From contig JAIEQJ010000068.1 of assembly GCA_019747815.1 (NCBI GenBank), forward strand, positions 1-45,575: a stretch of 45,575 nt of DNA, given 5' to 3'. A model generated the notes under the pieces. The model saw only the letters and a program-made list of their open reading frames with translations. It had not been told where the DNA came from and made no database searches. The stretch comes from Hyphomonadaceae bacterium. Lineage in GTDB: Bacteria > Pseudomonadota > Alphaproteobacteria > Rhizobiales > Hyphomicrobiaceae. Below are positions 1 through 8,658 of this stretch, one piece after another. A program made the translations under genes and the position numbers. Each line of letters begins with the position of its first letter. The first letter of the stretch is position 1.

Positions 1-150
1 CTTCCGTCCTTGGTGGAATGACCAAGCCGCGGGCTCGCCCTCGTCCTGAGCCTCGTCGAAGGACGGGCTGCGCACACTAACGTTCGTGGTTCGACAAGCT
101 CACCACGGGGTCGGCAAAGCCGTCCGCAAGGCAACCTCAACCGGAAAGAC
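1..150 (+). repeat. Dispersed repeat, family 2, copy A (cut by window edge)
   Basis: About 150 bases that reappear, with roughly 80% identity by eye, at 31178-31325 and in reverse at 35520-35665. It contains facing half-sites (CCTCGTCCTGAGC, then GTCGAAGGACGGGC, and TTCGACAAGCTCACCAC) that can fold into a hairpin. Its right edge touches the stop codon of smr. Function unknown; this type of extragenic palindrome is common in alphaproteobacterial gaps. Confidence 0.75.
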
Positions 151-151
151 A

Positions 152-808
152 CTAAGCCCGGCCCCGTTTGCGCAACTGTACATAGAGCGCGCCATCGCCG
201 CCGTGACGCGTGCCGGCGCTCGCATAGCTGAGCACGACAGGGCGCAGGTCGGGCTCTGCCAGCCACTGCGGCACGCTGCGGCGCAGGACGCCGCGCTGGG
301 GCTTGCCCAAGGCGCCGGCAAGACGATCCTGCTCCGCGGCGGGATCGCCTTTGCCCGTGATGATGAGAACCATCCTGCATCCGCGCGCCTGCGCGGCGCG
401 CAGAAAGGCGCCAAGCTCGGCGCGTGCGTCACGCTGGCGAAGACCATGCAGGTCGAGCCGGGCATCGATCGATATCCGGCCGGCAGCGACCTGACGCACC
501 GCGCGGCGCTCGAACTCGACGAGCGGCGGGGGACGCGATGCCCGCGGCTCGGGTGGCGGCGGGCCAGGAGGCTTTGGAGGCAGCCGCGGCGCGGGCTTGG
601 CGGGCGCCGGCACAGCGCGCACCGGCGTGGCCGGTGGAGACGCGGCAGCATCGGCGTGCGAGGGCACGCGGGGCTTGCTCTTTACCCGATCGACCGAGCG
701 CGCAACCCGGTCCCACAGCTCGGCCTCCTCGGGTGCCACGGGACGCCCCGTGAGAGGGGGGCCAGCCTGGCGGCCGGTCTTGGCCGACTTGCCGCCGCTG
801 CGGCTCAT
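152..808 (-). CDS. Smr domain-containing protein
   Basis: A 218-residue protein. The N-terminal half (about 1-110) is basic and rich in proline and alanine, probably disordered. The C-terminal half carries a Smr domain with the LDLHG motif at 118-122 and TGKG at 151-154, the two signature motifs of this DNA nicking/RNA cleaving nuclease family first seen at the C-terminus of MutS2. This is the short stand-alone form; its substrate cannot be told from sequence. The ATG overlaps the stop of mltA by four bases (ATGA), so the two are very likely co-transcribed and translationally coupled, as in many alphaproteobacteria. A longer reading of the same frame into mltA is not supported by any family similarity. 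Confidence 0.88.
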   Translation of the reverse strand: MSRSGGKSAKTGRQAGPPLTGRPVAPEEAELWDRVARSVDRVKSKPRVPSHADAAASPPATPVRAVPAPAKPAPRLPPKPPGPPPPEPRASRPPPLVEFERRAVRQVAAGRISIDARLDLHGLRQRDARAELGAFLRAAQARGCRMVLIITGKGDPAAEQDRLAGALGKPQRGVLRRSVPQWLAEPDLRPVVLSYASAGTRHGGDGALYVQLRKRGRA

Positions 809-2121
809 TGCTTGGTCTTTTGCGCCGCAGCGTTGTCGGGCGCCGCCTCGGTCCTGGCGGCGGCGTCCTTGGGCACCAGCACAAAGAACCTGCCCGCATG
901 CTTGGTGACGCCCGCAAGCTTGCCTGCGGCCTCGCCCGAGCCGAAATAGATATCGCCCCGCTCCGGACCCTTGATGGCCGAGCCCACATCCTGGCCGACC
1001 ATCAGGCGGTTGAACGGCGCCGTCTTGTGGACGTGCTTCATCGTCGGCGCGCTCACGTATACGGGCAGGCCCAGCGGGTGATGGCTGGGATCGAGCGCCA
1101 GACTGCGCCCGGGCGTCAGCGGGACATTCAGCGCGCCGAGCGGCGCACCGGCTTCGTCGCCCTTGAGCTCCCGGAAGAACACATATGATGCATTGTGCCA
1201 CATCACCGCCTTGGCACGCTCAAGGTCGGCCTTGAGCCATATCGCAAGCGCATCGAGCGAGACCTTGTCGGCCGCCAGCATGGCCTTGTCGATCAGGTAG
1301 CGGCCGATCGAGCTGTAGGGATGGCCGTTCTTGCCGTCGTAGTGCACGCGGATCGACGTGCCGTCGGTGAGCTGGACGCGGCCCGAGCCTTGGATCTGCA
1401 TGAAGAAAACGTCGACGGTGTCGGCAAAGTAGAGGAGCTCCAGGCCCTTGCCCTTCAGCGCACCCTGATCGATCTGCGCGCGGGTGAAATAGGGCTCGTT
1501 GCCCTTTTCGGTCTTGCGCACGTGGGTCAGCGTGCCGGCCTTGACGGCACCCCGGTGGGTCTCGGGAATGACCGTGACGAGATCGGGCGGACGCTTGTAG
1601 ATGGGCGTCCGATAGGGCCCTTGCGGCGTGCGCGACCCCTTCAGCACAGGCTCGTAGTAGCCGGTGAGCAGGCCGGGCTTGCCGTTGTGCACCACGGCGC
1701 TGGGCGTGAAGTTCTTCTCGAAGAAGGCGCGGGCGCCATCGCTGCTCTTGATCTGCCCGGCCACGCGGCTGGCCTCGCTGCAGGCCGCCACCAGGGCGGA
1801 CGACGGCGCCGGTCCCTTGTCGGCCGCCGCCTTTTCCCGCGCATTGGCCGTGACGCGCTCGCAGGACTTGAGAAAGGCCTTGAAAGCGGCCAGATGATCG
1901 TCCTGCGCCCAGCCCGGCAGATCGGCAAACGCCACCGGCTGGTACAGCGAGCCCCTGGCCGGCTTGGCGCGCGCTTCCTTGGCTTTCACGATCCTGGCCT
2001 TCCAACTGCCATCCAGCTTGACCAGAGAACTGGCCTCGACCGCAATCGAGACGCCCACGGCAACAGCCGTGGCGCCGAGCACAGCGGTAGCGATGCGTCG
2101 GATTGCAACGCCTGAGGCCAA
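805..2121 (-). CDS. mltA: Membrane-bound lytic murein transglycosylase A
   Basis: 438 residues. It cleaves the MurNAc-GlcNAc bond of peptidoglycan, leaving 1,6-anhydro ends. Residues 1-30 form a hydrophobic export signal or anchor (TAVLGATAVAVGVSIAV); I see no lipobox, unlike the E. coli lipoprotein. The MltA domain covers roughly 90-310, and the C-terminal 3D domain includes GQDVGSAIKGPERGD at 376-390, whose aspartate at 378 matches the catalytic Asp of E. coli MltA. Tim44-like protein lies upstream and smr downstream on the same strand, the standard alphaproteobacterial order. The gap to tim44 is only 51 bases, which suggests one operon. Confidence 0.95.
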   Translation of the reverse strand: MASGVAIRRIATAVLGATAVAVGVSIAVEASSLVKLDGSWKARIVKAKEARAKPARGSLYQPVAFADLPGWAQDDHLAAFKAFLKSCERVTANAREKAAADKGPAPSSALVAACSEASRVAGQIKSSDGARAFFEKNFTPSAVVHNGKPGLLTGYYEPVLKGSRTPQGPYRTPIYKRPPDLVTVIPETHRGAVKAGTLTHVRKTEKGNEPYFTRAQIDQGALKGKGLELLYFADTVDVFFMQIQGSGRVQLTDGTSIRVHYDGKNGHPYSSIGRYLIDKAMLAADKVSLDALAIWLKADLERAKAVMWHNASYVFFRELKGDEAGAPLGALNVPLTPGRSLALDPSHHPLGLPVYVSAPTMKHVHKTAPFNRLMVGQDVGSAIKGPERGDIYFGSGEAAGKLAGVTKHAGRFFVLVPKDAAARTEAAPDNAAAQKTKQ

Positions 2122-2172
2122 AGCGCGTTTCCCCCGTCAGGAAGCCTGCGCATCTTTCGGCCGCAAGATTGG

Positions 2173-2919
2173 CTAATTTGCGGCCTGGGTGGCGACCAGC
2201 TTCCAGTTGGGATTGCGCGACATGGCCTCACGCGCGAACGTCCAGATATCCGTGACTTCCCGGATCCGCTTGGGATCGCCGTTGATCACCCCGCCGGCCT
2301 TGTCCCGAGTGGCCGAGATGAGCTCGCTGACGAATTTGACGGTCAGTTGGGCGATGCCGCCCTTGAGCTCCGCCTCAACCAGGTCGGCTGACTTGATGCC
2401 GACGAAACTCTGGTCGATCTGCTCGCCCCGGTTCTCGCGCTCGGCGATGGCGCTGCTGAAGCCCTCGTAGACCTCGGGGCTCAGGAGGTCCTTGAGGGTC
2501 CTGCGGTTGCCCTCCGCAAACGCCGTGACGATGATCTCATAGGCCGCCTTGGCGCCCTGCAGGAAGTGGTTGGGATCGAAGCTGTCATCGGTACGAACAA
2601 TGTCGAGCAACCCGCCAGTGACCGCGGCACTGCCGGCAGCGTACTCCTTGATGCGCTGCTCACCGTCGGCCCGAGCCTGTTGATCCGGCGCCGGGATGAC
2701 TTCCGCATCCTCCCGCTCACGCCGCGGCAAGGTGACCACCTTGTCCTGACCAGCCAGCTTGCCGTTGCGCTGGCTCGCCTCCTGCTGCGCCTTGTAGCGC
2801 TCGAAACGCGTCTGCTCATGACCGGTGCGGCGACCGAGCACGCTGCGCAGCTTAAGGAAGATCACGACCGCCAGAACGAGAAACAGTAGTGTGGTTACGT
2901 CGATCCTGCCGTCCATCAC
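2173..2919 (-). CDS. Tim44/TimA family adaptor-like protein
   Basis: 248 residues, or 247 if the second of two successive ATGs is used. It has one N-terminal transmembrane helix (about 9-24, TLLFLVLAVVIFLKL), then a charged linker with a basic RFERYKAQQEA stretch, then a Tim44-like domain (about 105-245) ending in FAREAMSRNPNWKLVAT. Alphaproteobacteria carry this homolog of the mitochondrial import-motor adaptor Tim44. Its role in bacteria is not settled; the domain is thought to bind membranes or protein partners. It heads the minus-strand tim44-mltA-smr group, and the 199-base gap upstream is shared with the divergent fxsA. Confidence 0.9.
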   Translation of the reverse strand: MMDGRIDVTTLLFLVLAVVIFLKLRSVLGRRTGHEQTRFERYKAQQEASQRNGKLAGQDKVVTLPRREREDAEVIPAPDQQARADGEQRIKEYAAGSAAVTGGLLDIVRTDDSFDPNHFLQGAKAAYEIIVTAFAEGNRRTLKDLLSPEVYEGFSSAIAERENRGEQIDQSFVGIKSADLVEAELKGGIAQLTVKFVSELISATRDKAGGVINGDPKRIREVTDIWTFAREAMSRNPNWKLVATQAAN

Positions 2920-3118
2920 ACCCTAGCTTTCGAGCCAGTGCCTCAACCCGAGTCATGTAGGTTGCCACGCCGGCAAGAACCAGACCCCTGAAGCCCTCAA
3001 GTTTCCGGGCTCAAGTGTCGAAGTTCCCCGCCGCTGCCGCCAAACATTACGGCATTGCAAGGCACAAGCCAACCGGGATGGCCTACATTATGGTGCGTGA
3101 CGGGATAAGGATGGCGGG
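2920..3118. other. Divergent intergenic region, tim44 / fxsA
   Basis: 199 bases between divergently read genes. It must hold promoters for both the tim44-mltA-smr and fxsA-secB groups. I see no convincing -35/-10 pair or operator in it. Confidence 0.4.
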
Positions 3119-3664
3119 ATGATACGCCTGGTCGTGGGTCTGCTCTGCATTGCCGTGCCGGTGCTCGAGCTGGCGGTTCTCATCAAGATCGGGCAGTGGA
3201 TCGGCGTATGGCCGACCGTTGGCCTCGTTGTTACCACGGCGTTTACCGGCATCCTGATCATTTCGCAGCAGAGCTTCACGGTGCTGCGCCGGACGCTGGA
3301 GGCCGTGAGCGAGGGCCATCCGCCCGTCGCCCCCGTGCTCGACGGCCTGTTCCTTATGGTTGCCGGTGCGCTGCTGCTGACACCCGGCCTGATGACCGAC
3401 GTGCTGGCCCTCCTGCTGCTGGTGCCGCCGATCCGGCACGCGGTTGCGCGCTGGAGCATGCGACATCTGCTCCGGCACGCCGAGGCGAGCATCGGCGGCG
3501 ACCCGGCACGCGACAAGCCGGGGGAACGGCATCAGCGGGAAACCGCCACCGAAGGCCCGATCATCGAGGGCGAGTTCGAGCGCCTGGGCGAGACAGCGCC
3601 CAATCATGGCCCCCGTCGGGGCAATGGGACACACACCCCGAGCAAGGGCCAAACTGGCGCATAG
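3119..3664 (+). CDS. fxsA: FxsA family membrane protein
   Basis: 181 residues. The N-terminal 110 residues are the FxsA domain: hydrophobic helices at about 3-22, 30-50 and 75-100 with the family motif LLLTPGLMTDVLALLL. E. coli FxsA suppresses F-plasmid exclusion of phage T7; the normal role of the family is unknown. The tail (about 125-181) is hydrophilic and probably disordered, and is longer than in E. coli. It lies 66 bases upstream of secB on the same strand, a conserved pairing in alphaproteobacteria. Confidence 0.92.
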   Translation: MIRLVVGLLCIAVPVLELAVLIKIGQWIGVWPTVGLVVTTAFTGILIISQQSFTVLRRTLEAVSEGHPPVAPVLDGLFLMVAGALLLTPGLMTDVLALLLLVPPIRHAVARWSMRHLLRHAEASIGGDPARDKPGERHQRETATEGPIIEGEFERLGETAPNHGPRRGNGTHTPSKGQTGA

Positions 3665-3730
3665 CCCCGACGCTGCGGGCCGTGCTAGCGAGCGCCCGAC
3701 GATGGCGGCAATCGCGGAGGGAACACACGC

Positions 3731-4219
3731 ATGGCCGAGCAGACAACGGGCGGCAACGGCGAGGGCAAGGCACCGGACTCGCCGCAGGTGCGGGTGATCG
3801 CCCAGTACATCAAGGACCTCTCGTTCGAGAACCCGAACGTGCGCAAGCTGCTGGAGAGCCAGGGCGAGCCGCCGAACCTGCGCGTGGAGGTGAACGTCAA
3901 TGCCAGCAAAATCGCCGACACGGTGTATGAGAGCGCGATCCTGCTCAAGGCCGAGGCCACCAACAATCTGGGAACGATCTACGATCTGGAGCTGGCCTAC
4001 GCCGGCATGTTTCAGATCAGCAACCTGCCCGAGCCGGCGCTGGAGCCGTTCCTGCTGATCAACTGCCCGGCGCTGCTGTTTCCGTTCGCGCGCCGCCTGG
4101 CCGCCGACCTGACCCGCGAGGGGGGGTTTCCGCCCCTGCTGCTGGACCCGATCGATTTCGCCGCGCTGTTCATGAAGCGGCAGCAGGAAAGCCAGGCCCA
4201 GCCTAAGGTCACGAACTGA
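3731..4219 (+). CDS. secB: Protein-export chaperone SecB
   Basis: 162 residues, the usual length. SecB tetramers hold secretory precursors unfolded and hand them to SecA. The family core is easy to follow: RVIAQYIKDLSFENPN near 22-37, NASKIADTVYESAILLKAEA, then the SecA-binding-type acidic patch, and the late core FLLINCPALLFPFARRLAAD at about 113-132. The C-terminus (QQESQAQPKVTN) is typical for Rhizobiales SecB. The short distance from fxsA suggests co-transcription. Its start is supported by a purine-rich GGAGGG stretch just upstream. Confidence 0.97.
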   Translation: MAEQTTGGNGEGKAPDSPQVRVIAQYIKDLSFENPNVRKLLESQGEPPNLRVEVNVNASKIADTVYESAILLKAEATNNLGTIYDLELAYAGMFQISNLPEPALEPFLLINCPALLFPFARRLAADLTREGGFPPLLLDPIDFAALFMKRQQESQAQPKVTN

Positions 4220-4251
4220 GGATCGGTCTTTGACGTAGGCCACTGCGCGGC

Positions 4252-4485
4252 GTCGAGACGGCATGGCTCGCGTGCACGATCGGCAACGACCGCGCCGCAT
4301 GGTTCTACGAAGGGAGCGGCTGGCGCCTGGCCGGCACGTTCCTCAACTGGGCGGAGACATCAAACGGCCTGTTCCCGCTGGACGCGTGGCGCGACGGGCG
4401 CGACGCCCACACGCAATGTGAGCACGGCACAGATTCCATCAGCGTCCTGAGGGACTTCCATCGTTCGGCACGGCCGTCGGCCTGA
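4252..4485 (+). pseudogene. C-terminal remnant of a GNAT acetyltransferase
   Basis: This frame lacks a good start codon and is closed upstream by a stop at 4231-4233. It encodes about 77 residues with the look of a GNAT C-terminus: LACTIGNDRAAWFYEGSGWR matches the acetyl-CoA-binding GN.RA..FYE..G motif of the family, followed by the last strands and a divergent tail. The N-terminal two thirds of the enzyme are absent. I read it as a decaying fragment left at the edge of the accessory block that begins after secB. Confidence 0.6.
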
Positions 4486-4628
4486 TCGCGCGCCTCTCCG
4501 CGCCGCCGCCTGTCACCCAGCGACACTGGCGCTCGCGCTGGAGCTGCTCTACGGCTACGCAGCCATCCGGCCGCAGATATTGCCTCGACTATTGGTGACG
4601 CCAGCGCCCTATCGACGGGGACCCAATA
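4486..4628. other. Gap upstream of P450 gene
   Basis: 143 bases with no recognisable gene. Together with the GNAT remnant this makes a 409-base stretch without an intact gene. The P450 start is preceded by a weak GGGG ribosome-binding stretch. Confidence 0.4.
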
Positions 4629-6248
4629 ATGAAGAGCACGGCACGCCTTCTCAATCTGTACGGATGCCTCTATGGCGTCGCGATCGCGGCCGTGCTTGCT
4701 GCCTCGGGGCTCGGCGTTGCGAGCGCCATGGTCTATCCCGCAGCCTGGCTCCTGGCGCCCCTGGCGCTGGCTCCGCTGGGGCTCCTGGCTCTGGGTATGG
4801 CCCGCCGCGTGCGAGAACTCCGGCGCTACGCGCACGTTCCCGGTCCGAAGCCATCGTTCTTCCTCGGCAACCTCAGGTCCCTGCTCCTCCACGAGCATGG
4901 CGCCCGGGACCGGGCGCTCGTGGAACTCCATCAGGCGCATGGCCCCGTCGTGAAAGTCCACATGGCGTGGGGCAGCACGCCGTTCGTCTCGCTCTCGAGC
5001 GCACCCAAGGAGCTCGGGCACAGGGACATGGATTCCAACCGCGTCGCCGACAGGACCGTTCTATCGCAAAGCCTGATGGGCCTGCAGAAGGGAGAGCGGC
5101 ACACGGCGCACCGGCAGCAGTTGAGCCCGCATTTTGCTCCCAAGGCCGTGCTGCAGGGGACCTCCCGTCTGGAGGAGGTCTCCGCGCTCTATCTTCAAGC
5201 CTGGACATCGGGCCAGACCCGGCACGGCAGCCTGAAGGCGGACCTGCATCACTGGAGCGCTGACAGCCTGGGCTCTTTCCTGTGCGGCCGGGAATGGGAG
5301 CAGCGGACAGACCTCTCGGAGTATCTGGCGGCCATCGGCGAACTCGAGGAAGCGATCAGCTTCCGGGCGTTTCATCCGCTCTTCGTGCGGTGGCTGTTCC
5401 CCGTCCGAGCCGCCCGGGCGAGAGCCGCGTATCGCCATCTTTTCGATCATCTCAAGTCGGCGCTGGAGCGACGGCTGCAGCGGCGTGCACAGCCGGGCAG
5501 GGAGGACGAGGCGCCGCGGGACGTGCTGGACACGCTTGCACGCCTGACGGACCTGGCGCCGACCGGCGGCAAGACCCGCTGGAGCCATGAAGAGTGCGTC
5601 GAGGAGCTGATCTCGCTGGTTGCCGGCGGCACGGACGCCATGAGCTACACGCTGGCCCAGGCGCTCACCCTGCTGTCCCGAAGCCCGGACGTGCAGGACG
5701 AGGCCCGAGCCCGGGTGCTGCAGGACCCGGGGGACCTCATCGTGCGGAACATCCTCCATGAAACGATGCGCCTCTTTCCTGCTGTTCCGTTCAGCTCGAA
5801 GATCTCAAAGGTCCGGTCGATCGCGGTGGAGGGCATCACGATCCCGGCGAGGACCAACGTGATGTGGATGAAGACGGCCGTGGGCCTGAACGAGGCGATC
5901 TTCGCGGATACCCGGCGGTTCAAGCCGAGCCGGTTCGCTGCCGGAGGCGGGAAGCGGCCGGCCGAGACGATCACGCGCGCCATGCCGTTCGGCGCCGGAG
6001 CGCGCCACTGCATCGGGCGGCACCTGGCCGAGGACCTGTGCGCACGCTTCCTGAGCGCGGTGCTCCGGGAGTTCGATCTGGTGCCGGTCGACGACGTCGT
6101 CGTGAGCTTCTCGGCCACGGTCTCGGTGACGCCCTCGTCCGTGCCGGTGCGGCTCGTCCCGCGTCGTCCGAGTGGATGCGCAGTGGTCACCGAAACTCAT
6201 GAACCGGCTCTCGCGGACGCCTTGCAAATGGCCGGACCCGGCCGATGA
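4629..6248 (+). CDS. Membrane-anchored cytochrome P450
   Basis: 539 residues. Haem-thiolate monooxygenase; substrate unknown. Visible P450 landmarks: the I-helix oxygen-activation stretch AGGTDAMS at about 333-340, the K-helix ExxR as ETMR at 378-381, a PERF-like FKPSRF, and the haem loop FGAGARHCIG with the axial Cys at 461. The N-terminus has two hydrophobic stretches (about 12-34 and 38-58), a basic hinge and PGPKP, a design typical of microsomal eukaryotic P450s rather than soluble bacterial ones. In the C-helix the usual Trp of the W...R motif appears to be His (GERHTAHRQQ). It stands alone on the plus strand; no ferredoxin or reductase is adjacent, so the electron donor must be encoded elsewhere. 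Confidence 0.9.
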   Translation: MKSTARLLNLYGCLYGVAIAAVLAASGLGVASAMVYPAAWLLAPLALAPLGLLALGMARRVRELRRYAHVPGPKPSFFLGNLRSLLLHEHGARDRALVELHQAHGPVVKVHMAWGSTPFVSLSSAPKELGHRDMDSNRVADRTVLSQSLMGLQKGERHTAHRQQLSPHFAPKAVLQGTSRLEEVSALYLQAWTSGQTRHGSLKADLHHWSADSLGSFLCGREWEQRTDLSEYLAAIGELEEAISFRAFHPLFVRWLFPVRAARARAAYRHLFDHLKSALERRLQRRAQPGREDEAPRDVLDTLARLTDLAPTGGKTRWSHEECVEELISLVAGGTDAMSYTLAQALTLLSRSPDVQDEARARVLQDPGDLIVRNILHETMRLFPAVPFSSKISKVRSIAVEGITIPARTNVMWMKTAVGLNEAIFADTRRFKPSRFAAGGGKRPAETITRAMPFGAGARHCIGRHLAEDLCARFLSAVLREFDLVPVDDVVVSFSATVSVTPSSVPVRLVPRRPSGCAVVTETHEPALADALQMAGPGR

Positions 6249-6404
6249 CGGGCTACCCTCTTCGGGAGCGACTGGGCCCATGGCGGCTTCAATCAGGTGA
6301 GCTTGACTTGCTCCATGCAGGCCGGCCGGGGTCCAACTCTGCGCCGTAGCACCGCCAAAGGGTGGTCCCGACGCCGTGCGGATCTCGCAAGGACTGGCGC
6401 GCGC
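6249..6404. other. Convergent gap, P450 / oxidoreductase
   Basis: 156 bases between two convergent genes. I see no clear intrinsic terminator or other element. Confidence 0.4.
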
Positions 6405-8654
6405 TCAAGCCTTGAGCGCCGCCAGCACGCGGTCCGGCGTCAGGGGGATCTCCGCCACGCGCCGTCCCGTGGCTGCAAACACGGCGTTGGCGATGGCCGC
6501 TCCCGCCGGCGCCTGGCTGCCTTCGCCGGCACCCAGCGACGGCTGCTCCGGACGGTCGATCACCACGGAATGCATGAGAGGCGTGGTGAGGAAGTCCTGG
6601 ATCGGATAGCTGCCATAGTCGACCGTCGTCATGATGCCGCTGTTCCAGCGGCCGGCCTCCTGCAGGGTCCAGCTCGCCGCCTGCACCATGCCGCCGTCGA
6701 TCTGGTTGAGGACGCCGTCGGGATTGACGGCGCGCCCCGTGTCGGTCGCGCTCCACAGCCTGAGCGGGGTGACGAGGCCGCTCTTGGTGCTGACCGACAC
6801 CTCGGCCACGACCGCCACATAGGCATCGGAATTCTTGTAGCGGGACAGACCGACGCCGGTGCCGATCATCTCGGGCGCCAGGGCACGCTTGCCGACCACG
6901 CCGGGGACCCAGCCGGCCAGCTCCACGGCCTTCCTCAGGACGGCACCGAGCCGGGCATCCCTGATGTTGGCGAGACGGAAGGCGACGGGATCGCGGCCGC
7001 TGAGAGCGGCGAGCTCGTCGATGAACATCTCCGCCGAGACGGCGTTGAAGTAGCCGCCCAATGTGCGCAGCGCGGAGGTGCGGATCGGCATGGCGGACAG
7101 GAAATGCGAGGTGATCGTCTGGTTCGCCGCCGCGTAGATCGGCACCGCATTGCGGGCGGCACCCCCGGTCGGCAGCGGAATGTCCGCGGCCTTCCCCGGC
7201 AGCACCGGATCGGCGAGATACCAGGCCGAGCGGAGATTGCAGCCGGCGTCGCTGCCGGGCCGCGTCGAGTGCGGGAACGACCACACGTCGTGGGTCCAGT
7301 GCGCGAGCGTGCCATCGGCCGAGATGCCGCCCGCGAGCCGCGTCACCATGGCCGAGCCCCAGGGCTCCCAGGCCATCTCCTCCTCGTGCGCCCAGTGCAC
7401 GCGCACGGGCCTGCCCGGCACGGCGCGCGCCAGCAGAGCGGCGTCGAGCGCCACATCGTCGGCGCCGTTGTGGCCGTAGCAGCCGGCACCCTGCGCGTGA
7501 ATGATCCGAACGGCCTCCGGTGAGACCCGCAAACCCTTGGCGAGATCGCCGCGCAGCGGAAACGGCCCCTGCGTATGCGACCAGACCGTGAGCCGGCCGT
7601 CCTGCCACTGCGCCAGCGCACAACTGGCGCCGATGGAGGCATGCGCCTGGAAATGGCGGCGGTACTCGGCCTTGTGGGTGGTCGCGGCCGGCGGAGCCTC
7701 AGCCTTTGCCGTGTGCACCACCGCCGTCTCCGATGGCGCCGTCAACAGGTAGTCGAAGACGTCCTGGCCGCCGAACAGCGGCGCGCCGGCATCCCACCTC
7801 GCCGCCTTGGCAAGCGCATGGGCGGCAGCCTGCGCCTGCTCCTCGCGGCGCGCCACCACGCCCAGAAAGGACCCGTCGCGCACCACCTCGACGACGCCGG
7901 GCCTCGAGCGGATGGCGTCGAGATCAGCCGAGACGAGGCGGGCGGCATAGGCGGGCGGCCGCGCGATGGCGCCGAACAGCATGCCGGCCGGCCGCAGATC
8001 GTGGATGAACACCGGCTGGCCGAACACCTTGGCCGGGATGTCGACACGCGGATAGGAGGTGCCGATGATCCTCTGCTCGGCCGGGCTCTTGCGTTTGGCG
8101 GCCACATCCACCGGGCGCGCCAGAGATATGCGGCCGGCGGCTTCGCCATAGCTCATACGCTGGCCGGCGGGCCCCAGCATCTGGCCATCCTCGACCTTGA
8201 CGGCGCCGGGCTCGACGCTCCACGCCTTGGCCGCAACCCCGATGAGGGTAGCGCGCGCATCGGCGCAGGCAAGACCCAAGGCCGTGCTGCCGAGCTTGAC
8301 CGCCAGCGAGCCGGCGGTGACGCCCTCGTTCGGCGTCTGCGCCGTATCGCCGGAGATCAGCGTGAGGCGCTCGGGCGCGACGTCCAGCTCGTCGGCGGCG
8401 ACCTGGCGCATGACGGTCAGCATGCCCTGCCCGATCTCGACGCGGCCGGTCATGACCGTAATGCCGCCATCGGGCGCAATGCGCACCCAGGCGTCGAGCC
8501 GGGGATTGCTCCTGATCATGGGCGGCACGGGCGGGCCGCTTTGCGGCGCCTGGGCGAGCGCCCAGCGGAAGCCGATGGTGAGGCCTGCAACGGCAGATGC
8601 GGCGCCGATGGCAAACGCGCGGCGGCCGAGATCGACTTCGGTGCGGATCGTCAT
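6405..8654 (-). CDS. Molybdopterin-binding oxidoreductase large subunit, IorB-like (Tat-exported)
   Basis: 749 residues. Resembles the beta subunit of isoquinoline 1-oxidoreductase and other xanthine dehydrogenase-family enzymes that hydroxylate heteroaromatic or oxidise aldehyde substrates using molybdenum cytosine dinucleotide cofactor. The N-terminus has a twin-arginine signal (GRRAFAIGAA with RR at 11-12, then a hydrophobic run to about 34), suggesting a periplasmic enzyme. Family landmarks include GRVEIGQGM near 69-77, EEEMAWEPWGSA in the middle and the C-terminal GAGEGSQAPAGAAIANAV, whose GEG-type stretch holds the catalytic Glu in this superfamily. It begins four bases after the stop of the iron-sulfur subunit, so the pair form one operon. 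The true substrate cannot be deduced. Confidence 0.92.
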   Translation of the reverse strand: MTIRTEVDLGRRAFAIGAASAVAGLTIGFRWALAQAPQSGPPVPPMIRSNPRLDAWVRIAPDGGITVMTGRVEIGQGMLTVMRQVAADELDVAPERLTLISGDTAQTPNEGVTAGSLAVKLGSTALGLACADARATLIGVAAKAWSVEPGAVKVEDGQMLGPAGQRMSYGEAAGRISLARPVDVAAKRKSPAEQRIIGTSYPRVDIPAKVFGQPVFIHDLRPAGMLFGAIARPPAYAARLVSADLDAIRSRPGVVEVVRDGSFLGVVARREEQAQAAAHALAKAARWDAGAPLFGGQDVFDYLLTAPSETAVVHTAKAEAPPAATTHKAEYRRHFQAHASIGASCALAQWQDGRLTVWSHTQGPFPLRGDLAKGLRVSPEAVRIIHAQGAGCYGHNGADDVALDAALLARAVPGRPVRVHWAHEEEMAWEPWGSAMVTRLAGGISADGTLAHWTHDVWSFPHSTRPGSDAGCNLRSAWYLADPVLPGKAADIPLPTGGAARNAVPIYAAANQTITSHFLSAMPIRTSALRTLGGYFNAVSAEMFIDELAALSGRDPVAFRLANIRDARLGAVLRKAVELAGWVPGVVGKRALAPEMIGTGVGLSRYKNSDAYVAVVAEVSVSTKSGLVTPLRLWSATDTGRAVNPDGVLNQIDGGMVQAASWTLQEAGRWNSGIMTTVDYGSYPIQDFLTTPLMHSVVIDRPEQPSLGAGEGSQAPAGAAIANAVFAATGRRVAEIPLTPDRVLAALKA

Positions 8655-8658
8655 GGCG

